Notes: generated by a model from the letters alone, not told the origin. A DNA stretch of 64,000 nt from Branchiostoma belcheri (GCF_001625305.1 NW_017804464.1:2579048-2643047); one strand, 5' to 3'. Positions 34,986 to 48,500 are shown, numbered from the stretch's first letter. A program made the numbers and translations.

Positions 34986-35935
34986 CTCACACATCACGAC
35001 CAAACCCCTGCCACCTCTTGTCTCAGGCATTAGTCGCAGTCATGTATTTGGCAGGATCATGTATATGGCTCGACACCCGGTCACCGATAGACACACAGTA
35101 CATGTACATGTAGTATGAAACTGTTAATCTCTAAACAGATGCATGACTTCAACTTGGTTTGTTAAATGCAAGTTGCAAAACACACCGATACCGCTACATT
35201 TTTACTTTAGGGTACAGAAGTATTGTTTTGGGTGGCTGAATTGTAAGTTTGATTGTTTTGTGTCAAGTAGCAAGGGCTGCATGTAGTGTTTACATCATAC
35301 AATCCCCTCTCACAATTCCAATACATCCACAAAACCCCCCCAAAACACTCCCCAGAAGTCTGAAATCTAATTTCTTGTTTTTATTTGGAAAACATGAGAA
35401 TATCAATATCATAATATGTTATTTTGAAGCAACAAGGTTATGTTCTTGGTACATGACAATAAAAACACTGAGCATCATATTATTAACAGTTAACACATAC
35501 ATAGGATTACAAGTTACATTCTGTAAGTATTCGGCTTGAGTCATGTGGCTACACTGTAACAATCACATAAAGCCCCAACAGCACACAAAGGTATTAAATA
35601 CAAAAGAAATATTTCTCCTGAGATAGGGTTGCTGGTGGATGGCTGTTCCATGGTCATATTTTAGGGGGTAGTAAGGACCCAAATATTCTTCTAAACCAAT
35701 ACATCTATATTTACTTTCTGTAGTTCTTTCTTTCCGTCCACAAGTTGTGAGTTAAAATTATGGCCCTCCCCTACACACGAACACAAGGAGATTTCCAAGA
35801 AGAATTGATTAGATTGAACACTGAACGAATGAGACAAAACAAGACAAACATGTAGAACAATACAGCACAGATTTTAGCTTCGTACCCTTCCTACTCTATA
35901 TCCAGGTTGCTCCTCTGATAGCCTTCCTGTAGATA

Positions 35936-36195
35936 AGGTCATAGAACGTGTCTGCAGAACATACTGCGCCTGCGCAAAAACCACCATTTTTCATGGTTTT
36001 CGTTGGATTTTTGGTCAACATTGCATCACAATTTTGCCTGTTGCCAACGATATTTTTTCCGACATAACATTTGGAAACTACAAACGAGTGTTAACCTTAT
36101 GTGCACGAATATGACCTTACATGAGACATTCTAAACAATACACTATGGGTTTTGCGCAGGTGCAGTGAGTTATGCCGACGTGCTAGGTCATAGGA
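35936..36195. mobile_element. short TIR (MITE-like) element
   Basis: The left arm AAGGTCATAGAACGTG..CTGCGCCTGCGCAAAAACC (35936-35990) is matched in reverse complement by GGGTTTTGCGCAGGTGCAGTG..CACG-like..CTAGGTCATAG (36147-36193). The arms are about 55 bp and imperfect. No coding content; target duplication not clear. Confidence 0.65.
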
Positions 36196-37401
36196 GAGAA
36201 CTAGGGCTTGAATGAATGATACCAGCAGGCTACACAGATTCTAACACATGACCCAAACATTTGGTCCCTTACAAGTCAAACCAGACAGTTCTTGTTGTGG
36301 CTTTCTATTCTATGCAAGGTGTAGCAGCTAGATTTCTTATTCTCTTTCTGATACATTATGTAGGTGACAAACATATTTTGAATTTTCCTCCATTTCTCAA
36401 ACAATACCCGCAATGCTATAATAAAGCAATCAAAGGCTTTATCGACTTTCCGAGTTGCAGACTTATAGAATTTGTTCCTAACGTTACCATCTTTTGTCTT
36501 GTCTTCAAAACATTAAAAAATCATTACATCTTAATGTAGTCAATTTAGATCAGGAAAGACACTGGGAGTTTGGAAACTTCCATATAACCATAATGGCAAA
36601 ACTATCTATTAGCAGAAAGGAGAAGTTAAGATTTCCACAGGAATCACTATTGAAAGTGTAAATAAATATACTGCTAGTATGCTTTTTTCATGACATGAGA
36701 AACTGCAGTGGCTTTAAATTCAGCACCAAGTTGAAGTATCACGTCTTTCCAATTTTCAGTGTCTTTCCCAAATTTAAAATGACTTGTGTTTGATCTTTCT
36801 TGCAACTTTCCAGGGTGTATGATCAACCCTTGTGGGTGTTCTGGTATGTACATGGATCCCACAGACACTATAGGTATGGGTTACTACAATGTGTATCATT
36901 TACATGAGATCCCACATGCACATTCTACTGTAGACAGTCAAACCTCCAACTGAAGTCAATCAACAGAATACCTCTCCTGAGTTACTGGCCATTTGCAATG
37001 CATGGTGATTTTGTTTCTGGATCTAAAGGTTGTGGGTTTGAATCCCAGGTGCTGCCCCTCACATGACATACTTGCTGTCAGAAAGGGTTTCAGCCCTAAA
37101 CACAAGGTCTTAGTCAAGGTCCACAGTTCACTGTACTTGCCCCAGAGAGCTAGGAGAATTTCACTGGTACATCAAACTTGTATATACAGAACTGTGATAC
37201 TGACACCCATTTCTTTTGCCATTTTGCAAAAGGCTATCCATGTCTGAAATCACAATCCAGTGGGAAAACTTGGGGAAACTGTCATTTTTGTGTAACACTT
37301 ATTTTCAATATGGGTTGTCTGATAAAGGATTATGACTATTCCTCTTCATACATGTTACAAGTTTTAAAAGTGGTTCCTGGGACCTTCTTGTACATTTTGT
37401 G

Positions 37402-37691
37402 CATGGAGAACATGTACATGTATGAATGTACTGTTCATAGCATCTGTTGTCCTTGTGAGAGGTTACTTTTCCATAAGCTATGGTCAATCGAAATTCAGTT
37501 GCAGTATCTGCACATGTGGATGGTCAGATCATGGCTTGTCTCATTCATTCTCATTCAAGTGACTTCAACATGGAGAACATGTATGTACTGTTCATAGCAT
37601 CTGTCGTCCTTCCGAAAGGTTAGTTTTTCCATAGGCTACAGTTGATCCAAAGTCAGTTGCAGTATTTGCACATGTGGATGGCCAGATCATG
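37402..37691. repeat. tandem duplication of about 125-135 bp
   Basis: 37402-37536 and 37569-37691 both run from CATGGAGAACATGTA through GTACTGTTCATAGCATCTGT to GCACATGTGGATGG.CAGATC. The second unit ends 23 bp before the MFSD14 stop codon, so the copies probably lie in its 3' untranslated region. Confidence 0.85.
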
Positions 37692-37713
37692 GGTAAGTGA
37701 CTACACTACAGCA

Positions 37714-40700
37714 TCACGGGTTGTCAGAGTCCACTTGTAACAACGGCTCCTCCCCTCCCTCCATCACCATTAATGTCCGTTTGGCAGACGACCTTGAGGA
37801 GTGGTCGTATTTCGAGGAATGTTCGGGAATAAAGAATGCAACAAGCAGCGCTAGAATAACCAGGATGGCACCGAACACGAATGGTGGGCCCTGTATTATA
37901 CTCTGTGGAACAACAACATGAGAAGAACTTCAGTATTGCATTCTTCAAAGAAGGAATACATCTATGTAAAAATAAAAGTCTTTCAAGTTTTTCACATGGG
38001 AATGTTTATCGTACTTTCAATAAAAACTTTATCATTAGTAATTATTCTAACACATATTATCCATCATCAGCATCATCAGCAATAATTCAAAAGAAAGCAA
38101 AAGAATTATTGAATTTTATCATATTTCCATTAAAATAACACAATTTTTTCTCAGCTTGGGTCAAACTTTGACTGGATTGTGTCAGGTGGCTTTGCAAGAT
38201 GAAATTGGAAGATTAACCGCAAATTATGCTTTTTGTTATTCTATAATAATAATCGTGTATGAAAGATCGCCCACCTGTGCTGTAGGGTCTGCTAACGTCT
38301 TATTGGCCGCTGCTGTGGGACTGTCCAACTTGTTCAGGTCGACGTCAAACACGAAGAAGATAAAGCCGAAGAGAGCCGGTCCCAGCCCATTGCACAGTCC
38401 CCGGATACCTGTAATAATCCCCTGTACCACACCTGATGGGGGAACAAAACAAGAGGAGTTTCATTTCTATTTTCAATCACTTTAAGGGCATCTGGTACAA
38501 TTTCAGAGTGGCAAAAATGGAAATATTCTGAATAAGGCAATCTGTATGATATTGACACATACTGTCCCACATAAGCACATTTGAATCAGTATTTCAAAAC
38601 TGCAGAAACAAGCCCCAAGATGAGTCCTTTATTTTCTGGGTGGTACCCTAAAAATCCACCCAGGTCCTTCCAGTAACAGCTTTTTTGTCAGAATTTGGGA
38701 ATTTTTGCTCCATGAATGTCGATATACATTGTGACAGTGTCGTCTCAACGTAGTACATGTATGTAGATAAGTGACTAGAATTGACCTTGAAAAATCTGGT
38801 TTTCAAACCCTAAAAACTGTATTGGATGCCTTAAAACAACAGGACTGAGCATGACATACAAACTACATTTATAGAGACCCTCTTCTAATAAAACATTTAC
38901 AAAGACAGACAACATGCTTCTTTAGAAAGGAGAAAAGAAAGCAATAAAGCAATGATCATGAAGACACAGCACCAGGGCTTTAGCCAGCGCCCGTTTTACC
39001 GTCAATTGACGGTAATTTGTCCCGTGTGACGGTAAAAATTTAAGTCCTTACCGTCAACATTGACGGTCAAAAATCGTGGGTAAAGACATAGAAAAAAATC
39101 TAGCGAATTTGAATTAGCCACGGCGCGGCGTCTTTTCCAAACGCACGGCGGCTGGAAACCTGATTTCAAGGACCGTGCCGACGTCTGTTGACTTGGTTCT
39201 ATTGTTCAATGTTGCTGTCTGTTAAAACAACATGTGCTAACGGCCACATAAGAATAAAATAAAACAATGGCTCGACTCAGACCCACGCTGCTAACTGTAC
39301 ATGACAATACGATAAATAAACATGTGACAACGAACAAAGAAATATCAAACGTTTTGAAAATGTACTGTACTTGAATAATCATACTATCGCAAGAAAACGG
39401 AGATTGATCCACACAATGTGGCCTTATTTAATCTAAAACTTCGTCAGACCTCCTTCGCGCGGAGACTTGAGCGGCAGCATAAAGATTTCTGGAGGATCGC
39501 TGACACGCGAGTTTTTGCCGGCCACGTAACTCCCTCCGCGGCAAAATCCCCTATGCCGTGGCGAAATCACGTCTCAGCGCTTCCCCAAGTTAACTTCATG
39601 GCCGCTAAAGTCCGCAAAGGAGCTGTAACTTCCTCATTTCGGTTGAGAAGCGAAGCTGACGAGTAAAATCATGTACATGTCGGCCATTTTGTTTGCTACC
39701 CGAAGTCTTCCGAACGCTCTAAATAAGGAAATCGTCGGAGATCTGAGCCACATCGCCCGCTGTCGGTCAGCGCTCGGGGCCGGCTCGGTGGAAATCGGAG
39801 GCTGTGACGTCAGGACTAGGTTCATTTGCATGACGAAGCCGCCGCGGCTTGAATCGCGGCGCGCGGGATTTGAGCGGATCAAAACAAAGGGAATAGCGGA
39901 TTGTTCATTGCGTGTTGTCTCCTTGCGAGAACTGTAGATTTTTTTTCATTCTGCAAAATTGCAGATTGTGTAGTTTTTTTTTATTCTGCAATCTTAACGG
40001 GTATTTAGAACACCGAATGCATTAAGTGTGTCGATCACCGGTCGTGAAAGGCATTGACGGAATTTTTTTTTTTCGCGTTGACGGTATTTTTTTTCGCGAA
40101 TTGGGTTGACCTGGGGTTGACGGTAAAAAATTTCGAGCTGGCTAAAGCCCTGCACAGCACTTAGCAACCACATATTCAGTAGCTTCTTGCTGATTGGCTG
40201 TTGGGATTTGATTGGGTTTACTCAATTAACACCTGTACCTACCTTGTTGATCTGCATCTGCATTGTTGGACACTATGGAGCTCATGCAGGGGTAGTTGAT
40301 ACTGGAGAGTGCAGCCATGACTCCGGCCACCCACATCATCCATGTCTGTGTCCCAAACCCGTACCAGGCCAGCTGGAAGATCTGGAAGCCCAGCCCTACC
40401 ATGATGGTGTTCTTATTACCCAGCATCCTCATCAGACCTGACAGTAACTGGGTCTGTAGGGGGAGGGGTACAAGATAAGGGGAGGTGTTAGAAATCTTTA
40501 TTGAAGATGGCACTTTGTAGACTACATATTCACCTTGGCTTGGTGACTTACAGAGTGCAATCTGTGCATTTTCCGTTGACGATTATAATTGATTGAAATT
40601 ACAGACTGATATCAATGTGTGTTAAAAATCAGTCTGTACTATAAATCAAGTATGTAAGATCCTGTACTTGCAACTCAATCTTGACTTTTCAGTTCTCACA

Positions 40701-43700
40701 TAGTTCTTATCCAATGCACCATACAAAGTTAAATTTGTACAGCAGCATTTTACCATTTTTACATAATTAGCCTATGCAGTCATCCATACCACCATATTTT
40801 GTACAAATTATAGTCTATATTTTAGTCTTACCTGTGCGAAGACAGACAGCACCCCTACAAGAGCTATGTACTTGGCAACTCCTTCCTCATTAAAACCCAT
40901 AACCTGTAACAACAAAGGGTATGATGTCAAAGGGTACACTCTACGTACTGTATTGTGCCAATTTGTATTGTGGCAAAATCAGAAAGCAACATGGTGCCAA
41001 ATAAAGGGCTATCTTAGCAAAGAAAAGGATAATGTTTGCTCATGAATCTGACCAAAAGTTTTGTTCTGATTCAATTGACATTCAGCAATGTCCTTTCTGT
41101 TTACCATCTTTAAGATAAAGAAGAAGGTACAACAGAAGGTTCCTATAGTTTGACTAACCTCCTTGAGATACAGGAAGATGCATGTGTACTGCCCTGCCTC
41201 TGGTAGATATGACAGGAACACTGTGATACAGATGAGCAGCACGACTTGGTCCTGTCCAACCTTCCGCAACGACTGGGCAAAAACAAAGACTTCAGCATCA
41301 GTACTGGATAGTATGAGAAAATTTTGCTCTGTTTCATCTTCATCTTCTCTGGTCAATGACCTGAACCAGACGTCTCTCACCATGGTAACTTGTGTTGGGG
41401 TACATGATGTTGCAATTTTATAGCAGGAGGGATTTAGACTCCTGTCTGACCATATGTATGAATGTGTTTGACTAAGAATTAACAGAGAAGACCATATGCA
41501 TAGGTAAACATTATGCATTTGCTTTGCAAATGTTACCTTTCTAGTTTCTACATTTTGTACTCACAGCAAACGGATCGGCCTGCTCCCAGGATATGGAGGC
41601 CCCCCAGGAGGCCGGTCGGACCTTCTCTGGCAAGGACTCGGGCACGGCGACCAGTATAAATAGCACGTCCAGCAGGGCGATGGCCGAGGACAGGGCGATC
41701 ACCAGGTTATCTCCGTACGTCTTCCCCACGTAAGCACCGACCGCCGGGCTGATCACCAGACTGGCTGCAAAGGTGGCAGACACCTGGAAGAGGGGAGGGG
41801 GGCACGGGAAAAAAAAACAATGTCACTACAGATGTAAATAGTTTCATCCGTTTGGTGATAACATTCTTTGTAGACTAGCACAAACAAGATGATTTACCCC
41901 AATGTCACTACAGATAGCAGGCTGTATGATGTTAAAAGCAGTCAAAGTAATCTAGACTATAACATAAGCATGGAAAACACCAACTGAAGAAACTGTCCAT
42001 TTGCTAGATTTGCAACCTATTTCTGTAATAAAAAACTGGGGGGATAAAAGTTTTAAGCTACTATAACAAATACAGATACAGAAGATGGGTTAAAAGGTTA
42101 AAATAACAGCTCCCCCTACCAGTCCGTATGCAGCACTTCGGTCCTGCTCCTCTGTGATATCAGCCACGTAGGCAAAAATGATGCTGAAGGTGACAGCAAA
42201 CACTCCCGACATGGACAGCATGGCAAAGTACCACCTGGAAATAGAGACAGTATTCTCATTTAGTACTATCGAAATATTTTCATCTAGCTGTATGTTGCTA
42301 CTTTATAGTGATACTTTCTCACCAGCAAGAGATACATGTGTGTTAACCATGGTGAAATACTCATCAGCATTGCTGCAAGATGCATACTTTTTATATTTCA
42401 GTCCATACCGCGCTATGGATGAAATATATTGTTTTCCCTCATTTTCAATGTTTTTACCTCAGGCAAAATCAATGTTTTTCTTTTCTTTCCTTCTTGACAC
42501 TGCTGAATAGTCCTTCGCAATGAGCCATGGTGGTTACATAATTGTTACAGCCAAACCAACAAATACAATACTAGTACATATATAAAAGATGAGAGATGCC
42601 TGTTACCATGGTGATATTCTCATGAGCGGGATGGGTGCACAGGTGAAGAACACAGACAGCAGCAGGAAGGACTTCCTCCCCCACACGTCTGACAGAGCCC
42701 CGATCAGAGGTGCACTCAGGAATGATAACAGACCCTGCAAACAGAACACAGCTCTGCTCAGTACAAAATTACTGCATGATTTTTGGTCTTAATGGTATTT
42801 CAAATCTTATATAGTTTTATGTATATGTTACAATAGTCAGCCCCTTGTAAAAGCCTTATGTTGTATCTAACAGTCACTGTCATTGGACCAGTTAAATTGC
42901 TCACATACATGTTAATTGTATAAATTACAAACTCAAGTAAACAACCTACCTTTACACCTTGTATCAACCCATTCATTAAAAATGTATGGTCTCCAAATGT
43001 CTCATGTAATATCTGGAACAAGGATAAACATTGTTTATAAAGAGATTAAATCCATGATAATTTATTGCTTTTGATAACATTAACAACTTACATTTGTATA
43101 CATGTATGTGAAATCACAAGTTAGCATCACCAAAATGGCTACATTCTGTTTATGAACAGTAAATAAGTGTTAAACATTGACACACATGTATACGGATGCT
43201 AACCTACAACAGTAAAGAAGAGATCGTTTACATCACATTGTTCACAACTATTTGTTGTACAACTATGGAATTTTGCTGGATCCAGTGTTAAATCAAAATA
43301 TGCAAATGTTGTCTTAATCAGGTTAATATCAGATTATACTTTATAAAAAAATAGTTACATTTAAGACAGGACTGGTGAGAAGTCCCCAGGCGAAGAACTC
43401 CAGGAAGATGATGATGAGAGCGTGCACGATGCTGGGCTGTCCGATACCCTGGGTCTGAAGCACGAGGTAAACAACGTCAGGACTTACATCGGTGAAAGTT
43501 AGACATCCAGGTAAACAATACTCATCAGAAATTCAAACTCTACTACTGGATCAATTACGGAGATAATTTCCGGACATTTCGAGTGACATCCACCACTCTG
43601 CTTCAGCGTCAATTTAAGTGGTGGATGCCACTCGAAACGTCCGACAATTATCTCCGTAATTGATTCAAGTACAGTAGTACTTCACTAGTAGAGTTTGAAT

Positions 43701-44644
43701 TTCCTATGACTCACATTAGGACTTGATAAAGGAGACACTTGAAAAGATTGTTGGTGCATGGATGACGGAATACTAAGTGGAAATGTTGGTGTTAATCTTC
43801 TTTTACTGACATCAAGTGTTTGTGTAAGAGCCATTTTGGACCTAAATTTACATTTTCTTCATCACGTTTAACAAATTATAACATTATCGTGCATATTATA
43901 CAAATCAGTTACAGTATTTCATAAATCTTTCCCCATACGAGTGCTTTTATTCCCAAAATCCTGCCAAGTTAGGCCTACTTGTGCAGTCCCATCCAAAAGA
44001 CCTTGTGGCCTCTACTGTCTATAAGTATAACAAGTCATGAGATATCAAAAGTAAACATATGCCCTAGCCTGGATGACTGCCCTCAACGACCCAACGTGCC
44101 TAGGAGAGTAACGTTACTAGTTTCACACAGGCAAAACTCGAAACTGAAAACAACTGGCTACTAGTAGCCCTGAGACTAGGCCATCAAATACTTGCACTAA
44201 AATGACGACACTGAAATGTGACAAAGACTGCCCTGAGAAAAACAATTTTTCTGCAAAGACAAGAAGTTGTGACGTGTACACTAAAACAGTACAAAACCAC
44301 TACGTTACGTTTTTAGTTGGAGACTCCATTTTGGTGCCATCTGCATACGCTGCGTTCACGTATTTCCGGACTTATACTGCTGTATCTTACTTCTGTGATC
44401 TATTCCAGCAGTGCTACGTCAGCTCTAAGCAGCTAACCACAGACAAAGACTTACTAAACACCAACAAAGGATCCACCAATCGGCCTAGTTCGCCCTAGGG
44501 TTTATATCCTAGTGCAGTGAACCCGCACAAACTACCAGCAGTTAGACCGGTCCTTACCGTGCTGCCATCTTTGTTCATGGTGTTCTTCTTGGCCCATAGC
44601 GCCGAGTGAAGTAGCTTCTTTCTTTTCTTACCCATGGCAGCCAT
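37714..44644 (-). CDS. MFSD14: MFSD14/HIAT1-type major facilitator transporter
   Basis: Model of 11 exons: 44644-44558, 43454-43359, 43012-42950, 42734-42607, 42234-42120, 41783-41565, 41272-41159, 40903-40832, 40453-40243, 38432-38275, 37902-37714. All junctions are GT-AG in phase; the sum is 1452 nt, giving 483 aa (vertebrate HIAT1 is about 490). Family signatures are unmistakable: FLEFFAWGLLTSPVLN, HETFGDHTFLMNGLIQGVK, GALSDVWGRKSFLL (the MFS loop 2-3 motif), FAYVADITEEQDRS, VPESLPEKVRPASWGA, SWEQADPFASL, AWYGFGTQTWMMW and GIRGLCNGLGPALFGF. It is predicted to have 12 membrane helices. The family is solute-carrier-like, mostly on intracellular membranes, with poorly defined substrate. The C-terminal EEPLLQ acidic dileucine-like motif fits endolysosomal sorting. 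The gene is head-to-head with the kelch gene. The final introns contain a hAT-type element and dispersed repeat A. Confidence 0.95.
38486..38838 (+). repeat. dispersed repeat family A, copy 3
   Basis: Same element as 3468-3845 (plus) and 318-665 (minus). It lies inside the MFSD14 intron between the 40243 donor and the 38432 acceptor, just upstream of the hAT-type element. Confidence 0.75.
38973..40152. mobile_element. hAT-type nonautonomous element, 1180 bp, 8-bp TSD
   Basis: The ends CAGGGCTTTAGCCAGC and GCTGGCTAAAGCCCTG are perfect 16-bp inverted repeats. CACAGCAC flanks both sides exactly (38965-38972 and 40153-40160). CAGGG ends plus an 8-bp duplication are hallmarks of hAT elements. Subterminal regions are rich in TGACGGTAA repeats in both orientations. 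No transposase frame is visible; the GC-rich core (39420-39900) has short frames on both strands without a recognised domain. Located in an MFSD14 intron. Confidence 0.9.
41345..41552 (+). repeat. dispersed repeat family B, copy 2
   Basis: Close match to 21324-21535 (GCAATTTTATAGCAGGAGGG, TGACCTGAACCAGACGTCTC, GCATTTGCTTTGCAAATGTT). It lies in the MFSD14 intron between the exons at 41565 and 41272. Confidence 0.78.
43529..43702. mobile_element. fold-back element of about 174 bp
   Basis: AAATTCAAACTCTACTA..ATCAATTACGGAGATAAT..CATCCACCACT is matched in reverse complement by AGTGGTGGATG..ATTATCTCCGTAATTGAT..TAGTAGAGTTTGAATTT. The arms are about 75 bp with a small spacer. Located in the first MFSD14 intron. 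Confidence 0.85.
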
Positions 44645-45522
44645 CTACATCAAGATAGTCGCCGTAAAATGAGAGAAATATTGTTCATTCCTTCGTCCAA
44701 TTTGATCCCAGTCGCCATAGTTGATCACACCACCGGAAGTACGCTGCGAGATTCCGGAAGTGGATCAGGTGATAGTGGAAATCTCGCGGAATCTCGTAAA
44801 TCACGAGATGTTGGAGCGCGAGATTTAGGGTCAAAGGTTACATCAACATAGCAACATTGTATCAACAGTACGCTTTTTGTGTGCTTGGCGTTTCTAGGCT
44901 AGTCAATCTAGCCTTTCCAGGGAAGAATTGGCCTTTGTTTCTTTGATAGACGGTAAGCAGATGCTTATTTACATAATTGAGATCTTTTCTGTGATATGGA
45001 CCGTGTGTATCGACTGTCTTTTTCGGTAATAACTTGAGTTTTTGCGTGTAGCTAACCGGCACAGTGTTTGACACTACTGAGTGCAGATTTAAACAGCTGC
45101 AACATTTAACTCGTTGCTGTGTTGCCTAGCTAGCCTAGTATATGTTGTACGCAGCGTTTTGCCTGTGACTATATATTCTATGCAAGCAGAAAGAAATGTC
45201 GCCTTATCATTGACATTATAGAAATTAGCCTTCATTATAGAAACTGTAAATTTAATAACTGTGAGTCTTTTGAGATGATTTTATTATCTCCCGTGAAAAA
45301 TAACATCTGGAGGTCAATGTTTTTAAATTGACTACAGTCATATGTCAATAATTGTCAGCTGTCAAACTTGACTCAAAGCCAAAATTCAATGTTTGTTGTT
45401 CTGACTGTGTTTATAATTCTTTATTCTTGCAGAGTTGGCCTGTGTACATCATTGGACTGACATTTTAAAAGTCAGTCTTGTATACATCGAGTCAACAGCA
45501 ACGTGTTGCAAGACAAATCATC
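44645..45522. promoter_or_regulatory. bidirectional promoter, MFSD14 / kelch gene
   Basis: The two start codons lie 878 bp apart on opposite strands. Two CCGGAAGT (ETS/GABP) sites are at 44733-44740 and 44754-44761, beside TCTCGCGGAATCTCG and TCACGAGAT, close to the TCTCGCGAGA element of housekeeping promoters. A CG/GTAAGC donor at 44952 and a TTGCAG acceptor at 45432 suggest a noncoding first exon for the kelch gene. Confidence 0.5.
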
Positions 45523-48500
45523 ATGGCTGTTGCCAGCTGCATTTGGGTCAAGAAAGATATCCATGGAACTCCCCCTTCTCCCAGGTATGCATGGTCCAGT
45601 CCCAGTTGGTATTAAGTATTTGAACTTTAAGTAGCTAGATCTGTTGCGGATTCATATGCTTAATTCTCTAGGGGGAAACATATTGTATTAGCTGTAATCA
45701 ATAGATATATAAGTATCAACTTCATCTTTGTCACAAGAGATTCCTTTTTAATATTTCACATCTCAGGGTGAAACATACTGCAGTTGCTTGCAAATGTTGT
45801 ATTTCTGCCACTATCTAAACACAGACTTTTTGTGTCCTTAATTTCAGGAACAGCCATGCCATGACCATGGTGGGCAGTATTGGCTTCCTGTTTGGTGGCA
45901 GCACCTGTATTGGAGGGGTGAGTCAGTTACTGTCAACTGTCCTGAATTCCTTTCCATATTGGATGCATTAATATAGATGTAACATTATGCAAATCTCCAG
46001 CAATGCTTTAATGGTAAGCCTGTAATATTGACTTTTCTGCAATGACACCTGCACATGTGCATTTTTTTACACCTGCCTGAGGAATATCATACATTTGCAC
46101 TTTAGGCCACACCAATTTAATTTGTTGGTTCTCGGATTTTTTCAGAAAAAATATGAAGCGACAGGGCGAAAAAAAATAAAAACAGGTCTAGGCATCCTAT
46201 TATAGGCTTAAATGCTACAAATGAGCCATGAAGTCAACACAAAAGGCTGGGTTAAAATTTAAACATTGAATTTTGAACTTTTAATCAAACCACTGCAATA
46301 ATAGATGGGAAAACTGTAACAACTAGGAAGAAAAGGACTTTCCTCAACTGTTGGGGGGCAAAACATGTCAGCATTTTTCAGTTGATTCAGGACCAGAATC
46401 AAATTTTTTTTTGCAAATCAGAAAAAACGAAGAGGCGAATCCGAGAACCAACAAATTAAATTGGTGTGGCCTTAGTTTACAAGGCACCATATTGTCTCTG
46501 ACAATCATGTACCCACCTGCAGGGTTCCACCTCTGTCTTCAGTGATGACGAAGAGTCTGCATCGTTCTACAACGACCTCTACATGCTTCAAGGTGAGTTT
46601 TAAGCCTCATGATATGATTTGTACAGATCCATGTGAAGAAACAGGTTGACATTGATGTCACAGTGCACAGATCTTCTCCGTAAAATCACAAGTGCACCGT
46701 AATTGTGCAGGACAAGTATTAATTTGGCTTCTTCAAATAGACTTCTTTAAAACCATGTTATGACATTTCTGTGTTTCCCACAGTTGGTCCCAGCCAGCTG
46801 GTATGGGAGAAGGTGCCCCAGGGCGGGGACATCCCCTTCAAGAGAGATGGAGCTTCTCTGTGGTGAGTCTGTAGGGAAATACATTATTCTTTATTTTTGT
46901 TTGGTTCATTAATGATTAAGTAGTGGATCTTACACCTTTCATGAACTTCTCTGAATACAATAAGTGGTGAACAATGGTGAATTAACAGTGATGGTGGTTT
47001 ACACCTTCCCAATGTCCCCAGTGCGGTTGGCTCCACCCTGTATCTGTTTGGAGGAAAAAGTGAGCTGGTAGCTGATGAGTCTCTGTCAGGCCTCTACACC
47101 TTTGACACAGGTAGGCGCTCATTCACTCACTCACTCACTCACTCACTCACTCACTCACTCACTCACTCACTCACTTCACTCACTCACTCACTCACTCACT
47201 CACTCACTCACTCACTCACTCACTCACTCACTCACACTCACTATCCATGATTTGATTATTCTGCTGCTGTTGTCCCTGCCACGGGTTTTCAGCAGTTGGC
47301 TAGTAGTATGACAAATATGTAGGGTTGTTATACAGTCATATCTTCTACCTTTTTTGCCCTTTGGCAAATAAGGCACTTGTACTTTGTATTTTACAGCTAG
47401 CACTCTAGCTTATCCTATATGTAACTAGTATTGTTGGATGCCTGCAGGGTTCCTAATTGTAATGGGTTTGAATTGCAAAGATTCACAAGTCCCCATTTTC
47501 AGTTTTTTTCAAGCTCTGTCCCAATCCATCTAGAGTTTGGTATTAGTTAGAAGAATGTGATTATAAATTCTTTGTTACACTTGAAGTACATATTTCAATG
47601 AAGAGAATCATGACATTGTACAGGTACACTGTGCTGGGAGCGTTGTACCACCCAGGGCCCCCAGCCTCGCACCTTACACCATAGCCAGGCTGTGGTCGGG
47701 AAGAACATCTACGTCTTTGGTGGGATCTACAAGGGGAATGCTACAAACACCATGTACATGCTCAATACAGGTCAGTTACTGCTGCTGATCCATATTAGTT
47801 TTTGATTATTAAGGGAAATTGATCAATACAAAGATCAGAGGTGAACAGAAAGTCAAATTTATAAACACTTGATTATTGAACCACGTCCAATTTGATCCCT
47901 TCAAATAACGCTCAGGCCTTTAAGGAAAAAAAAAGTCGTGTTTCCTGTTTTCCGATCGACCGTAGGAAGAACTGCCGACCCTAGCCTTTTTTTTGGTAGA
48001 CCCTTGCAAGGGATTATTTCAAGCTAATCAATCTTTTCAAGCTCTATGATCTAACGTGAGTGATGAAATGTTGTACAAACAGTTTTCCAACAAGTGTCCT
48101 CATGCAAGTTCTACTTTCAAATTGTTAAACTGTATTGTACAAGTTGGATCACTAGAGGTTGTGAAAGTCTAAAAGAGATAGAAAAAGAAAAAGATAATCC
48201 CTACCGACCCTAATTGTTGTTGTTTACTTGTTTCCATAGCAACGCTGACCTGGACTCCCCTGCGAACCTCAGGCGGGAAACCCTCCCCAAGGTAAGGGCC
48301 TACTTGAACTTTGAACTTTATTCATTATTACACTATGTAGCAAACTAATACTAGTAGCAATAGCAGTAACAAATCCATTAATATCATGAGTTTAGAATTG
48401 GTGTCTGCAATTATTCATCTCTGGCATTCAGCTGGGAACAGGTTTAAATGATGTATGAACTTGACTTTTGTTACAACATTTATGTCTTTGTTTGGAGGTT

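Larger units (their letters stand above)
34986..37713. other. intergenic between the caspase start and the MFSD14 stop
   Basis: No gene seen. It contains a fold-back/TIR element (35936-36195), a probable SINE fragment with B-box GGTTTGAATCCC around 37010-37180, and a tandem duplication (37402-37691) in the likely MFSD14 3' untranslated region. The rest is AT-rich without recognisable exons. Confidence 0.5.

Noticed and set aside
39418..39937. Overlapping frames in the GC-rich core of the hAT-type element, considered as a transposase remnant
   Set aside because: Too short, on both strands, with no recognisable transposase motif.
47075..47311. 78-aa frame of HSLT repeats
   Set aside because: Translation of the (ACTC)n microsatellite running out of exon 5.
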